From an uncultured Lachnospiraceae bacterium (lineage in GTDB: Bacteria; Bacillota; Clostridia; Lachnospirales; Lachnospiraceae): DNA of 64,000 nucleotides. This document shows positions 9,372-17,709 of the stretch, piece by piece (position 1 is the stretch's first letter; every line of letters starts with the position of its first letter). The notes under the pieces were generated by a model. That model was not told the DNA's origin. It saw only the letters and a program-made list of their open reading frames with translations, and did not search any database. A program made the position numbers and the translations under genes. The stretch is from the NCBI GenBank assembly GCA_944383545.1, contig CALWPY010000009.1, positions 32,652 to 96,651 of the forward strand. The letters run 5' to 3'.

Positions 9372-10148
9372 ATGTCAATTATGTATGATTTTGTTGAAAA
9401 ATTTAAGGAAACAATTAAAAAAGGGGGTATTAAATCGTATATTGATGAGGGCTACGAGTTGAGCACGGAGAGCGGATTAGATGTGTATTGCGCCGCAATA
9501 TACCAAGGATATTTAGATACTTGTCGGACATTTAGATCTGGAAAAACCTTAAATAAGGATGATGAGAGAATTAAAGAATTAGCACGTTTAATGAAGTCAT
9601 ATATTGATGCTCCATTTGGTGAAAAATTTGATCATAATAATTACTGTAACACATTAATCGGCGAAGGGTTAATGACTTATGGTCAGGCTCAAAAAATTGT
9701 AAATATGGCTTTTAAATATCTATATTGTTTAGTGGATATTTATGAGCATGGAAATACTATTGAAGAAAAATTTGATGATTGTCATATTCCACTTGATGGA
9801 ATCATGCTTACTTGGATTTATAGAAATATACTTGTTGACATAGGTGGAAAAAAATCAAAAATGGGTACATGGAGTAAAATGTCATATTCTGACACAGATG
9901 ATGATGTTGATGAAGAGGGGCATTATACTTACAATTTCTATGTAAAAATTATAAATACTTATTGTGAAAAAGAAGGTAAAACTCCTTTGCAAATTGATTT
10001 TGAAAATTGGCGTGAAATGTCGTTGATTCTCGCTGCCGAGGAATTTATTAAGGTGTTTGATGGAAATAAGATTGATAAAAATCCAAATTTAGAAGCTTTA
10101 ATTGATAAAATAAAGATTATTGTTAACAATGAAAATATTTCTCATTGA
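9372..10148 (+). CDS. Uncharacterised cytoplasmic protein in the rlmD accessory patch
   Basis: I do not recognise this 258-residue protein. The start is set at ATG 9372 because AGGGAGG lies at 9356-9362; the longer reading from 9336 would pass through that site. It has no signal peptide or membrane segment. It is acidic, with a DTDDDVDEE run near residue 180 and several scattered cysteines and tyrosines. Codon use is more A/T-biased than in the core genes around it. It lies between rlmD and the first rlmD remnant, so it is probably cargo of an old mobile element. A defence or regulatory role is possible but unsupported. Confidence 0.75.
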   Translation: MSIMYDFVEKFKETIKKGGIKSYIDEGYELSTESGLDVYCAAIYQGYLDTCRTFRSGKTLNKDDERIKELARLMKSYIDAPFGEKFDHNNYCNTLIGEGLMTYGQAQKIVNMAFKYLYCLVDIYEHGNTIEEKFDDCHIPLDGIMLTWIYRNILVDIGGKKSKMGTWSKMSYSDTDDDVDEEGHYTYNFYVKIINTYCEKEGKTPLQIDFENWREMSLILAAEEFIKVFDGNKIDKNPNLEALIDKIKIIVNNENISH

Positions 10149-10263
10149 TAGCTTTTCTATTGTTAAAAAGTACGGTGTTAACCAGTTCACTCATAAGAAC
10201 AATACAAATGATGTACACGCACTCCACTTAATGCATGTGGAGACTGTAGGTTTCCGAATATAA
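10141..10263 (+). pseudogene. Remnant of an rlmD-type 3' end (copy 1)
   Basis: One open frame encodes KKYGVNQFTH, then after an insertion MHVETVGFRI and a stop at 10261-10263. This matches the final motif of rlmD (VVDQFSH...VHVETVVLMSR), including CATGTGGAGAC at 10234-10244. No start codon or methyltransferase core precedes it, so it is a decayed C-terminal fragment and not a gene. Confidence 0.65.
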
Positions 10264-10399
10264 AATGAAATCGATTGATAAGAAACTGTTTCATAGAAAG
10301 TAAAAGAAATATATTGAATTAGCGGGAACTGGTTCTGACGAATATTTTGACCCATTTATCGAGTGAATGGAAAATTTGAATTTTACGGGGTGAAAACAA

Positions 10400-10993
10400 T
10401 TGATAAAATATGTGAAAAGTATTGATAATGTATGCAAATATCAGTGCGGAGAACTTCCTGCAAGTGCACAAAAACTTGATGCACCTGCTACAACAGAAGA
10501 GATGATGAAGAAATCAACACCTATTGCTTTAATACTGTGTGCGGTCATGTGTTTGACTATGTTTCTTAAAACATTTACAAGTAAATCAATGGTTATTTTT
10601 CTACCTGCAGTATTAGGTGGCATGCTACTTGGTTTTTTGCTTTTGATAATACATGAATGGTTGCATGCTATAGTTTATCCGGCAAAAGCCAAGGTAATAA
10701 TTGGCAAATTAAAAGGTAAAATGATATTTGTAGCCTTGGCATCTTTTCCGCTAAAAAGAAGTCGTTTTATTATTATGTGTTTATTGCCGTTTTTGCTTGG
10801 AATTGTACCGTTATCCCTGTTTGTATTATCATCACCTAAAGAAACAGTGTTTAATGGGTTAATGTTTGGAATGGCATGTATGGGAATGGTATCACCATTT
10901 CCAGATGTGTATAATGTTATTTTGGTACTAAAACAATCGAAGAATACAGATAGAATCATGTTTTATGAAGATGATATTTACCGAATTCCTTGA
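10400..10993 (+). CDS. DUF3267 membrane protein with HExxH zincin motif
   Basis: The gene starts at TTG (10400) after GGGGTG. The 197-residue product has four or so hydrophobic segments, at about 45-62, 66-85, 118-142 and 147-165. HEWLH lies at residues 85-89, at the end of the second segment. This arrangement fits the DUF3267 putative membrane metallopeptidase family. Substrates are unknown for the family. It lies between the two rlmD remnants and is therefore probable cargo. The call to the family is moderate; protease activity is inferred only from the motif. Confidence 0.75.
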   Translation: MIKYVKSIDNVCKYQCGELPASAQKLDAPATTEEMMKKSTPIALILCAVMCLTMFLKTFTSKSMVIFLPAVLGGMLLGFLLLIIHEWLHAIVYPAKAKVIIGKLKGKMIFVALASFPLKRSRFIIMCLLPFLLGIVPLSLFVLSSPKETVFNGLMFGMACMGMVSPFPDVYNVILVLKQSKNTDRIMFYEDDIYRIP

Positions 10994-11040
10994 AGTCCAA
11001 AATGAGAGAAAGATTCAGTTTTATGAATAGTTTCCACAAA

Positions 11041-11136
11041 CGTAAAATTGGCAAAGATATTCAGCCTATCCTCTCGTGCCATGTGGAGTGCGTCGCCTTA
11101 ATGTTGCATATAAGCAATGGACAATATAATGAGTAG
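11041..11136 (+). pseudogene. Remnant of an rlmD-type 3' end (copy 2)
   Basis: The frame holding CATGTGGAG (11080-11088) encodes SCHVECVALM and stops at TAG 11134-11136. HVECVALM has the pattern of the RlmD C-terminal motif, with the Glu that acts in catalysis. The upstream part does not resemble a methyltransferase. A 44-codon frame could start at ATG 11002, but it looks like chance extension. Confidence 0.55.
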
Positions 11137-11282
11137 TATAATGCGATACGGTGAATTTTTTTAAAACCATCTTGACCGATTGTTACTACCGAATAATATA
11201 ATTCCTTTTATAAACATATAACATTAATCACATTACAGAATGACACAGGTTAATTACAGGATAATACGAAAGGGGAATTATT

Positions 11283-12053
11283 ATGGTATTCTATTTCACA
11301 GGCACAGGTAACAGCCTTTATATTGCAAAACAGTTGGAGAGTAATCCGCTCAGTATTCCACAGGTCATTCATCAGTCTGAACTGGAATTTTCTGCGGACA
11401 AAATCGGCGTTGTGGCACCGATCTACGGACATGAGGTGCCGAATATGGTAAAGGATTTTTTGAAGCGGACAAGCTTTCATACAGACTATTTCTACATTAT
11501 ACTTACCTATGGGAATCGTCATGGCGGAGCTGCGGAACTGACTAAGCAGTTATGTGATGAATGTGGCATTACGGTTAGTTATATTAATGTCGTTTTATTG
11601 GTGGATAACTGGCTTCCGAGTTTTGATATGGAGGAACAGCAGAAAATTGATAAAAATGTAGATGGGCAGATGTCAGTAATTCTGCATGACCTGAATGCTC
11701 GAAAGAAGATGATTTCAGAAGTGACAGAAACTGACAGGGCGGCCCATAGGCAATTCCTTCAGTTTACAAGCCAGGCTCCCGCAGATTCATGGCAGCACTT
11801 GATACAGATTACTGACAGATGTATCGGATGTGGTCTTTGTGAAAAAGTATGCCCGTCTGCTTCCATTCATATAGAAAACGGAAAAGCGGTGCATATTCCG
11901 GGAAATTGTCAGACCTGTCTGGCATGTGCACATGTATGTCCTCAGAAAGCAATCACTACATCAATACCTGAGAAAAATCCAAATGCCCGTTACCGTAACA
12001 GAAATATTTCATTGAATGAGCTGATTATGGCGAATGAGCAGAGAGGTAACTGA
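11283..12053 (+). CDS. EFR1 family ferredoxin (flavodoxin-like plus 2[4Fe-4S])
   Basis: The 256-residue protein starts with a flavodoxin-type FMN-binding loop (FYFTGTGNSLYIAK, residues 3-16). It ends with two ferredoxin motifs, CIGCGLCEKVCP and CQTCLACAHVCP, typical of EFR1-type flavo-ferredoxins. Such proteins carry electrons between low-potential donors and unknown partners. It has a good ribosome binding site (AAAGGGG). The gene after it starts 3 bases beyond this stop, suggesting co-transcription with the lipoprotein hydrolase. It lies just after the second rlmD remnant and has a less A+T-rich look than the genes on its left. Confidence 0.9.
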   Translation: MVFYFTGTGNSLYIAKQLESNPLSIPQVIHQSELEFSADKIGVVAPIYGHEVPNMVKDFLKRTSFHTDYFYIILTYGNRHGGAAELTKQLCDECGITVSYINVVLLVDNWLPSFDMEEQQKIDKNVDGQMSVILHDLNARKKMISEVTETDRAAHRQFLQFTSQAPADSWQHLIQITDRCIGCGLCEKVCPSASIHIENGKAVHIPGNCQTCLACAHVCPQKAITTSIPEKNPNARYRNRNISLNELIMANEQRGN

Positions 12054-12055
12054 GG

Positions 12056-13028
12056 GTGGAAAAAGTAACTTATGTAAAAAATGTTATTCGCGCCGTAATA
12101 CTATGCCTGGCTGTTATTTCATTGGTGATTCTTTCAGGATGCACTAACCGGCAAAATGCTCTCTCCTCTGAAAACTCCGATGTAGAAGTACCTGAAAAAG
12201 AAACTGAGAGGGAGCAGTCGGATGAAATGACAATATATGATTTTGAAACACAGGAAATTTATGCCCAACGTGGTGAAAACCGGATTTATGGAGTAATATA
12301 TATCCCCCAGGGAAACGAAGAAAAAATGCCAACCGTTATTTTTTCTCACGGCTTCGGTGGAACACATTCCGTGGGAACTCAGTACGCGGAGGCTTTAGCT
12401 CGGGAGGGATATGTGGTTTATTGTTTTGACTTTTGTGGTGGCAGCCCTGACAGTCGAAGCGACGGCTCTACTTTGGAAATGTCTCTTTTCACAGAACGGG
12501 ATGATTTGGAAGCGGTAATTGATATGATACAGGAACTTGATTATGTGGACAGTGACAATCTGTTTTTAATGGGAACAAGTCAGGGTGGAGCTGTTTCTGC
12601 AATTACCGCAGCCGCCAATCAGGAAGAAATTCGGGGGGATGGTGCTCTTATATCCTGCATTTATTCTGTCAGAGCGTGCAAATGAAATGTATAAAAACGT
12701 AGAAGATATTCCGGACACTTCGTTTTTTCTTTGGATGGATGTGGGACGCGCTTACTTTGAGCCTTTAATCGGTTATGACATTTATGAAGAAATATCTGCA
12801 TATGAGGATGATGTGTTGTTGATTCACGGCGATGCCGACAATATCGTTCCTCTGTCTTATTCCGAGCGGGCATTGGAGGTTTATAAATCGGCTGAATTGA
12901 AGGTGATTTCCGGCGGAGGGCATGGATTTTATGGTGAAGATGCCCAGAAAACCATAGATTATATGTTGGAATACTTAGATAAGAAAGTGGTAAATACTGA
13001 TGAAAAAGCAAGCCGTGTAAGGGAGTAA
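12056..13028 (+). pseudogene. Lipoprotein alpha/beta hydrolase, frameshifted in a G6 run
   Basis: Two frames together encode one esterase-like protein. The first part starts at GTG 12056 and has a lipoprotein signal ending at LSGC (Cys29). It then has an HGFGG oxyanion segment and the nucleophile motif GTSQGG. The second part continues in another frame with GMVLLYPAF, then HGDADNIVP (Asp) and GGGHGF (His). The switch falls in a run of six G at about 12634-12639; five G would restore one continuous reading of about 320 residues. It is either a broken gene, a phase-variable gene, or a sequencing error. All catalytic residues are present, so decay would be recent. It is probably in an operon with the EFR1 gene. 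Confidence 0.8.
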
Positions 13029-13060
13029 CAGAATATTTAAAAGAAAGGTTTTATAATGAA

Positions 13061-13336
13061 ATGCCATTTTCAGAAATATTTTTTATATATTATATAATAA
13101 TTAACATTCTTACATTTATTGCTTTTGCCGTTGATAAGTGGAAGGCTGTACATGGTAAATGGAGAATACGTGAATTCACCCTGATAGGTCTTTCAATTAT
13201 AGGTGGTGCGGCAGGCGGATTGGCAGGTATGTATATATTCAGGCATAAGACAAAAAAATTATATTTTAAATTTGGAATTCCAATAATTCTGATTGTGCAA
13301 ATTATAGTTATAATTTATTTAAATTCAAGTCTGTGA
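13061..13336 (+). CDS. DUF1294 family membrane protein
   Basis: The 91-residue protein has three hydrophobic segments (about 5-24, 41-57, 72-88). It also carries the family signature: DKWKA after the first segment, a Gly-rich second segment (GGAAGGLAGM) and an RHKTKK motif before the last one. Members are small inner-membrane proteins of unknown function. It starts at ATG 13061; the ATG at 13056 is out of frame. Confidence 0.85.
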   Translation: MPFSEIFFIYYIIINILTFIAFAVDKWKAVHGKWRIREFTLIGLSIIGGAAGGLAGMYIFRHKTKKLYFKFGIPIILIVQIIVIIYLNSSL

Positions 13337-13357
13337 GCGACTCATAGACTTGAATTT
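13321..13357. repeat. 17-bp hairpin with 3-base loop at the DUF1294 3' end
   Basis: Arms 13321-13337 and 13341-13357 pair over 17 positions with one G-U pair; the loop is CGA. It overlaps the stop codon of the DUF1294 gene. There is no good U run after it, so it is a weak terminator at best. It resembles the other short-loop palindromes of this window. Confidence 0.7.
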
Positions 13358-13444
13358 AAATTTGATTGAAGATAAATAAAATTGCTTTTTATAAAAGTGA
13401 TTAATATTTAATTTGACTGCACATACTGTTTCTGAGGTGATTGT

Positions 13445-13633
13445 ATGAACATTTTAAATAATGATGAAATACCTGTGGGACTTAGTATGGCATTGGCTGA
13501 AAATTTAAATGCAATGGAAAAATTCGGCAGAATGACAGAATCAGAACAAAAAGAATTTATCAGCAGGTCGAGAAATGCAGAATCTAAGCAGGAAATAAGA
13601 AATCTCGTATCTGATTTAGAAAAATTTAGCTGA
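13445..13633 (+). CDS. Small conserved acidic protein, 62 residues
   Basis: The reading frame starts at ATG 13445 with CTGAGGTGATTGT just upstream, a strong ribosome binding site. The product begins MNILNNDEIPVGLSMALAEN and is helical and charged, with no membrane segment. Short proteins with this N-terminus are common in Firmicutes and sometimes resemble the C-terminal part of YdeI/OmpD-associated proteins. Function unknown. A strong terminator follows, so it is its own transcription unit or the last gene of one. Confidence 0.75.
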   Translation: MNILNNDEIPVGLSMALAENLNAMEKFGRMTESEQKEFISRSRNAESKQEIRNLVSDLEKFS

Positions 13634-13675
13634 TATCATCAGATACAATATTTTTCAAGAAAATAATTTAATTGT

Positions 13676-13746
13676 AAAAAGACAGACTGTCATATTATAA
13701 AGGAAGAGATAGGGGAAGACCTTTTTAATATGTGCAGTCTGTTTTT
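13676..13746 (+). terminator. Long terminator hairpin
   Basis: GACAGACTG plus CATATTATAAAGG on the left pair with CCTTTTTAATATG plus CAGTCTGT on the right (13682-13742) with one bulge and one mismatch. A run of T follows. The loop, at about 13704-13719, is purine-rich and resembles a ribosome binding site. Confidence 0.7.
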
Positions 13747-13860
13747 GTATTGAAATTATCTTTTTAACAATTCCTAAACATTTTGTAAGCATTTCTAAAA
13801 CAAACGTATTATAAAATGCAGTCAGTAAATGAGAAAATATTAAATATGGAGGTAATTCAT

Positions 13861-14238
13861 ATGACAAAGAAAAATTTTATTACTCTTATTCTCAGTACCA
13901 TTGGAGGCATTTTATTTGCAGTCGGAATGTGTATGTGTCTGCTTCCTGAGTGGAATGCTTTTAACCAGGGTGTTGTTGTAGCCGTAATTGGTGCGTTAAT
14001 TCTTCTTATTATGGTCATGGTGAGACGTAAGATGAGTGGAAAGCACATTTTTGTCAAACTCAGCGGAAAAACAATAGGAATTATACTTTTGAGTATAGCG
14101 GGAGCATTGGTGCTGGGAGCAGGAATGTGTATGACAATGGTATGGGAAGGTCTTATGCTTCCGGGAATTATTGTAGGTATTGTAGGAATCGTACTTCTTA
14201 TCTGTCTGATTCCGCTTTGCAAAGGTATTAAGGATTGA
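13861..14238 (+). CDS. Four-helix membrane protein with tandem GMC repeats
   Basis: The start is ATG 13861, after GGAGG at 13848-13852; an upstream in-frame ATG at 13816 has no ribosome binding site. The 125-residue product holds two similar halves, each a pair of membrane helices. Half one has AVGMCMCLLPEW and half two has GAGMCMTMVWEGLMLPG. The same block appears once more in the protein at 16301, on the other side of a two-component system. Function is unknown. A 30-residue membrane peptide gene follows after 9 bases. Confidence 0.8.
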   Translation: MTKKNFITLILSTIGGILFAVGMCMCLLPEWNAFNQGVVVAVIGALILLIMVMVRRKMSGKHIFVKLSGKTIGIILLSIAGALVLGAGMCMTMVWEGLMLPGIIVGIVGIVLLICLIPLCKGIKD

Positions 14239-14247
14239 GGTGATATT

Positions 14248-14340
14248 ATGAAGAAGTTTATTATTTCAGCAGCAGGTATTGCTGCAGTAACAGGAATAGC
14301 AGCAATTATTACAAAAGCCGTAAGAAAAAATCATATTTGA
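14248..14340 (+). CDS. 30-residue single-helix membrane peptide
   Basis: ATG 14248 is preceded by GAGGTGAT. The peptide begins MKKFIISAAGIAAVTGIAAI and ends in a basic tail (KAVRKNHI). It looks like one membrane helix with a cytoplasmic or wall-facing basic end. It is too short for routine gene calling. Its spacing behind the preceding membrane gene suggests one operon. Confidence 0.65.
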   Translation: MKKFIISAAGIAAVTGIAAIITKAVRKNHI

Positions 14341-14401
14341 AATTAAAAATATTAAAAACACAAACAAAACTTTAACATTTTGGTGTTATAATAAACTAAA
14401 T

Positions 14402-14432
14402 ATGCATGAGCGTGCAAAGCATGCTCGTGCAT
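14402..14432. repeat. Hairpin with 3-base loop upstream of the two-component system
   Basis: ATGCATGAGCGTGC (14402-14415) pairs with GCATGCTCGTGCAT (14419-14432) with two wobble positions; the loop is AAA. It lies in the leader between the small membrane genes and the response regulator, with no U run after it. Confidence 0.65.
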
Positions 14433-14506
14433 CTGTAAATGTGCTTATAAATAATTAACATCAAATTATGATGTCTGATGACTATAAAAATGTGGAGGGA
14501 TGCTGA

Positions 14507-15178
14507 GTGTTTAAAATATTGGTGTTGGAAGATGACAGAGAATTAAATCATACAGTATGCTCCTATTTAAACCAAAAGGGTTTTGAGGCTGTGGGAGTTT
14601 ATGATGCAAACGAAGCTTATGATGCCATGTATGGAAATATGTTTGACATGATTATTTCAGATATAATGATGCCCGGCATAGATGGATTTGAATTTGCAGA
14701 AACAGTTCGTGAGATAAATAAGGAAATTCCTATTTTATTTATGACTGCAAGAGACGATTTTTCAGCAAAGCAGAGGGGCTTTAAAGCAGGAATTGACGAT
14801 TACATGGTTAAGCCTGTTGACTTAGATGAATTATCTCTTCGTATAGGAGCACTGCTTAGGCGTGCAAAAATTGCAACAAGCAGAAAGCTTACTGTTGGAA
14901 ATCTGACTCTTGATACAGATGAGCATACTGCTTATCTTGATGATGAAGAAATCGTTCTTACCGTGAGGGAATTTAACCTTTTATATAAGCTTTTATCCTA
15001 TCCTAAAAAGACATTTACACGTTCTCAGCTTATGGATGAGTTTTGGGACGGGGACACTTCTTCCGGACTTCGTACGGTAGATGTATACATGACTAAACTG
15101 CGCAGCAAGTTTTCCGAATGTGATGCATTTGAAATTGTAACTGTCCACGGACTTGGATATAAGGCGGTGGTGAAATGA
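14507..15178 (+). CDS. OmpR/PhoB-type response regulator
   Basis: The 223-residue protein has a receiver domain (1-118) with acidic pocket E8-D9-D10, phosphoacceptor Asp52 (IISDIMMPG), Thr near 79 and Lys near 101 (MVKPVD). A winged-helix DNA-binding domain follows (about 126-223). The start is GTG 14507 after GGAGG. Its stop overlaps the kinase start by 4 bases (ATGA), so the pair is translationally coupled. The flanking small membrane proteins share a sequence block and are candidate targets or partners. Confidence 0.93.
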   Translation: MFKILVLEDDRELNHTVCSYLNQKGFEAVGVYDANEAYDAMYGNMFDMIISDIMMPGIDGFEFAETVREINKEIPILFMTARDDFSAKQRGFKAGIDDYMVKPVDLDELSLRIGALLRRAKIATSRKLTVGNLTLDTDEHTAYLDDEEIVLTVREFNLLYKLLSYPKKTFTRSQLMDEFWDGDTSSGLRTVDVYMTKLRSKFSECDAFEIVTVHGLGYKAVVK

Positions 15179-16275
15179 AGAAAGAAACAGGAGAAACGCG
15201 GGCAGTACGCCTGCTGTTTTTCATACAAAGATACGTTCTCTTTTTTTTACTTATGTCATTTGCCGTTACCTGCTGTATGATTTTGTTTCTGAATACCATG
15301 GCAAAAAGTATGGGCATTACACTTGATGAAGAAGGCATTTCGCATGCTGCAAAAGTAACTTTTGGAAACGTAATACTAATAAGTTTTATATTTACCGTAG
15401 CAGATGGAATCAGGCGTTGGTTTATGGTGGAAAGACCTGTGCGTCGTATAACAGAGGCGGCGGATAAGGTTATGAAAGGGGATTTTTCTGTACGGATTCA
15501 GCCTTTCCGTATTTCACCTGTCCAAAATGGTTTTGATATTGTTATTGATTACTTTAACAGGATGACTGAGGAGCTGGCAGGTACGGAAACCTTGCGTACG
15601 GACTTTATTGCAAATGTATCACATGAGTTAAAAACTCCTCTGGCTGTCATGCAGAATTACGGAACTATGTTGCAACAGCCGGATTTGCCGGAGGAAAAAA
15701 GACTGGAATATGCCAAAGCAATTACAGACGCCTCAAGGAGGCTGGCAAATCTTATTTCCAATATTTTAAAGCTTAACAAGCTGGAAAACCAACAGATATT
15801 TCCGGTAAAACAGGATTTTAATCTGGGGGAACAGCTTTGTGAATGTCTTCTTACATTTGAGGAGATATGGGAACAGAAAGAAATAGAAATTGATACTGAT
15901 ATAGAAGAAAATATTATAGTGGAAGGCGACGCAGAGCTTTTAACACTGGTCTGGAATAACCTTTTTTCCAACGCCATGAAATTTACTGATAAGGGTGGAA
16001 GGGTATCTCTTTCCCTTAGATCAGACGGAGATTTTGCAGTGGTGAAGGTTGAGGATACAGGATGTGGAATCAGTAAGGAAACAGGAGCCCATATATTTGA
16101 AAAATTTTATCAGGGAGATACTTCACATGCGGTGCAGGGAAATGGTTTGGGACTTGCCCTTGTAAAACGTGTGATTGATATTATAGAGGGAGATATTTCG
16201 ATTAAAAGCGAAGTTGGAAAAGGCAGTACATTTACTGTGAGAATTAAAAGAAAGACAGATGAAACGGGTTTGTAA
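15175..16275 (+). CDS. Sensor histidine kinase
   Basis: The 366-residue kinase has two membrane helices (about 17-40 and 64-78) with a short outside loop of about 23 residues. It then has a HAMP-type linker (RPVRRITEAADKVMKGDF) and the phosphoacceptor His150 in NVSHELKTPL. The ATPase domain carries N, G1 and G2 boxes (NNLFSNAMKF, EDTGCGIS, GNGLGLAL). The tiny extracytoplasmic part suggests it senses the membrane or a membrane partner, as in bacitracin-type sensor kinases. Partner of the upstream regulator. Confidence 0.93.
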   Translation: MKKETGETRAVRLLFFIQRYVLFFLLMSFAVTCCMILFLNTMAKSMGITLDEEGISHAAKVTFGNVILISFIFTVADGIRRWFMVERPVRRITEAADKVMKGDFSVRIQPFRISPVQNGFDIVIDYFNRMTEELAGTETLRTDFIANVSHELKTPLAVMQNYGTMLQQPDLPEEKRLEYAKAITDASRRLANLISNILKLNKLENQQIFPVKQDFNLGEQLCECLLTFEEIWEQKEIEIDTDIEENIIVEGDAELLTLVWNNLFSNAMKFTDKGGRVSLSLRSDGDFAVVKVEDTGCGISKETGAHIFEKFYQGDTSHAVQGNGLGLALVKRVIDIIEGDISIKSEVGKGSTFTVRIKRKTDETGL

Positions 16276-16300
16276 AATTTTGCGATAGGAGGTAAAAATA

Positions 16301-16675
16301 ATGAATGAGAATAAAGAATCTTTCAATTATGATTATTCAGCCCGTCAGCAGGAAGAAATAAATGAAATTAGAAAAAAATATATTCCACGGGAAGAAGACA
16401 AGATGGAACAGCTGAGAAGACTTGACCAGAGTGCCACAAGGCCGGGGCTTATTATTTCTCTTGCTGTAGGTATAATAAGCACTCTTGTTATGGGATTTGG
16501 CATGTGCTGTACTATGGTATGGACTGAAACCATGTTTATCCCGGGTATAATCATCGGTATTATAGGGATTGCAGGTGTTGCTTCGGCATATCCTATTTAT
16601 TCACGTATAACAAAGAAGCGAAGAGAAAAAATAGCTCCTGAAATTCTCAGGCTGACTGATGAATTAAGTAAATAA
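16301..16675 (+). CDS. Small membrane protein with GMC helix pair
   Basis: The 124-residue protein has a charged cytoplasmic N-terminus of about 45 residues, then two membrane helices (about 50-72 and 78-98) and a basic tail. The segment GFGMCCTMVWTETMFIPG matches the second half of the protein at 13861. It begins 25 bases after the kinase stop with AGGAGG upstream, so it is in the two-component operon. Function unknown; it could report membrane state to the kinase or be regulated by it. Confidence 0.82.
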   Translation: MNENKESFNYDYSARQQEEINEIRKKYIPREEDKMEQLRRLDQSATRPGLIISLAVGIISTLVMGFGMCCTMVWTETMFIPGIIIGIIGIAGVASAYPIYSRITKKRREKIAPEILRLTDELSK

Positions 16676-16688
16676 AAAAGTAAAAGAA

Positions 16689-16717
16689 GGCGGCATTTGC
16701 ATTTAGTAGATGCCGCC
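16689..16717. terminator. GC-rich hairpin between convergent genes
   Basis: GGCGGCAT (16689-16696) pairs with ATGCCGCC (16710-16717). It follows the membrane protein stop and faces the ZIP transporter 3' end, so it may stop transcription from both sides. The U run is poor. Confidence 0.55.
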
Positions 16718-16794
16718 CTGATTATCTGAAAACAGTATAAAATGTCTAGGTGACAGATACCCGTAAGAATAATCATTTTGTAATCATCACAAAT

Positions 16795-17595
16795 TCAGAT
16801 AAATAAAAGCAGGCTTATAGCCATAACAGCCATTCCGGAAATTAATCCATAAATTGACAGATGATGTTCACCATACTCTCTTGCGGAAGGAAGAAGTTCG
16901 TCAAATGAAATGAACACCATTATTCCTGCAACACCTGCAAATATAATTCCGTAAATTGTGTCATTCATTACAGGCATTAAAATAATCCAGCCGATTAATG
17001 CACCTATGGGCTCGGCAAGACCTGAAAGAAACGAATATCTGAAAGCTTTTATTTTAGAGCCTGTAGCATGATAAATAGGTACAGAAACCGCTATTCCTTC
17101 AGGAATATTATGAATTGCAATCGCGACCACAATCGGGATTGCTATGCTGGGCTCCTGAAGTGCAGAAACAAATGTGGCAAGACCTTCGGGAAAGTTGTGT
17201 ACACCAATGGCGATTGCTGTTAGAAGTCCCATTCGCATAAGCTTACCTTGAGGGATTCCCTCGTTTTCTTCTTCTAGACATTTTACTTCATGGGGATTTT
17301 CTTCAGAAGGAATAAGCTTATCAATTATTGCAATAACTAGTATGCCGCCGAAAAAGGCAAGTACGGTGGCCCAGCTTCCCGGTTTTTCTCCCAGTGCTGC
17401 GGTAAGAGTTTCACGGGCAGAATTGAAAATTTCAATCATAGATACGTATACCATAACTCCTGCTGAAAAACCAAGGCTTACGGACAGAAATTTTTTATTT
17501 GTATTTTTGGCAAGAAATGCAATACAGCTTCCTATTCCCGTGCTTAGACCTGCAATCAGGGTAAAGATAAACGCAATTAATGTATTTTTATCCAT
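16795..17595 (-). CDS. ZIP family divalent metal transporter
   Basis: The 266-residue protein has eight hydrophobic segments. It carries the two ZIP metal-site motifs HNFPEGLA and HNIPEGIA in the fourth and fifth helices. A charged loop between the third and fourth segments ([16 protein letters not shown]) replaces the usual His-rich loop. This subgroup (ZupT-like) takes up zinc, iron or manganese. It is the only gene in this stretch on the - strand. The ribosome binding site is AAGGAG. A promoter and a perfect palindrome lie just upstream, so expression is probably controlled by a metal-sensing repressor. Confidence 0.9.
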   Translation of the reverse strand: MDKNTLIAFIFTLIAGLSTGIGSCIAFLAKNTNKKFLSVSLGFSAGVMVYVSMIEIFNSARETLTAALGEKPGSWATVLAFFGGILVIAIIDKLIPSEENPHEVKCLEEENEGIPQGKLMRMGLLTAIAIGVHNFPEGLATFVSALQEPSIAIPIVVAIAIHNIPEGIAVSVPIYHATGSKIKAFRYSFLSGLAEPIGALIGWIILMPVMNDTIYGIIFAGVAGIMVFISFDELLPSAREYGEHHLSIYGLISGMAVMAISLLLFI

Positions 17596-17629
17596 ATTTT
17601 TTCTCCTTAATTATTATTTATATTATCCG

Positions 17630-17709
17630 ATTATATCTATTATATGTCAAAAACTAAGTTAGTTTAAACTAACTTAGTATAAAATATCATTATCTTTGCA
17701 AACTGTCAA
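17630..17709 (-). promoter_or_regulatory. Promoter and palindromic operator of the ZIP gene
   Basis: On the - strand TTGACA (17650-17645), a 17-base spacer and GATAAT (17627-17622) form a promoter. A perfect 26-base palindrome at 17653-17678, with half-site ACTAAGTTAGTTT, lies directly upstream of the -35 box. A second TTGACA at 17709-17704 could pair with TATTTT upstream of the palindrome. The palindrome has the look of a metal-dependent repressor site. Confidence 0.65.

Noticed and set aside
11002-11136. A 44-codon gene starting at ATG 11002
   Set aside because: No ribosome binding site, and its end is explained by an rlmD-type remnant.
12661-13011. Open frame of 116 codons on the - strand
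   Set aside because: It is the complement of the second half of the hydrolase, where the + strand frame holds the catalytic Asp and His motifs.
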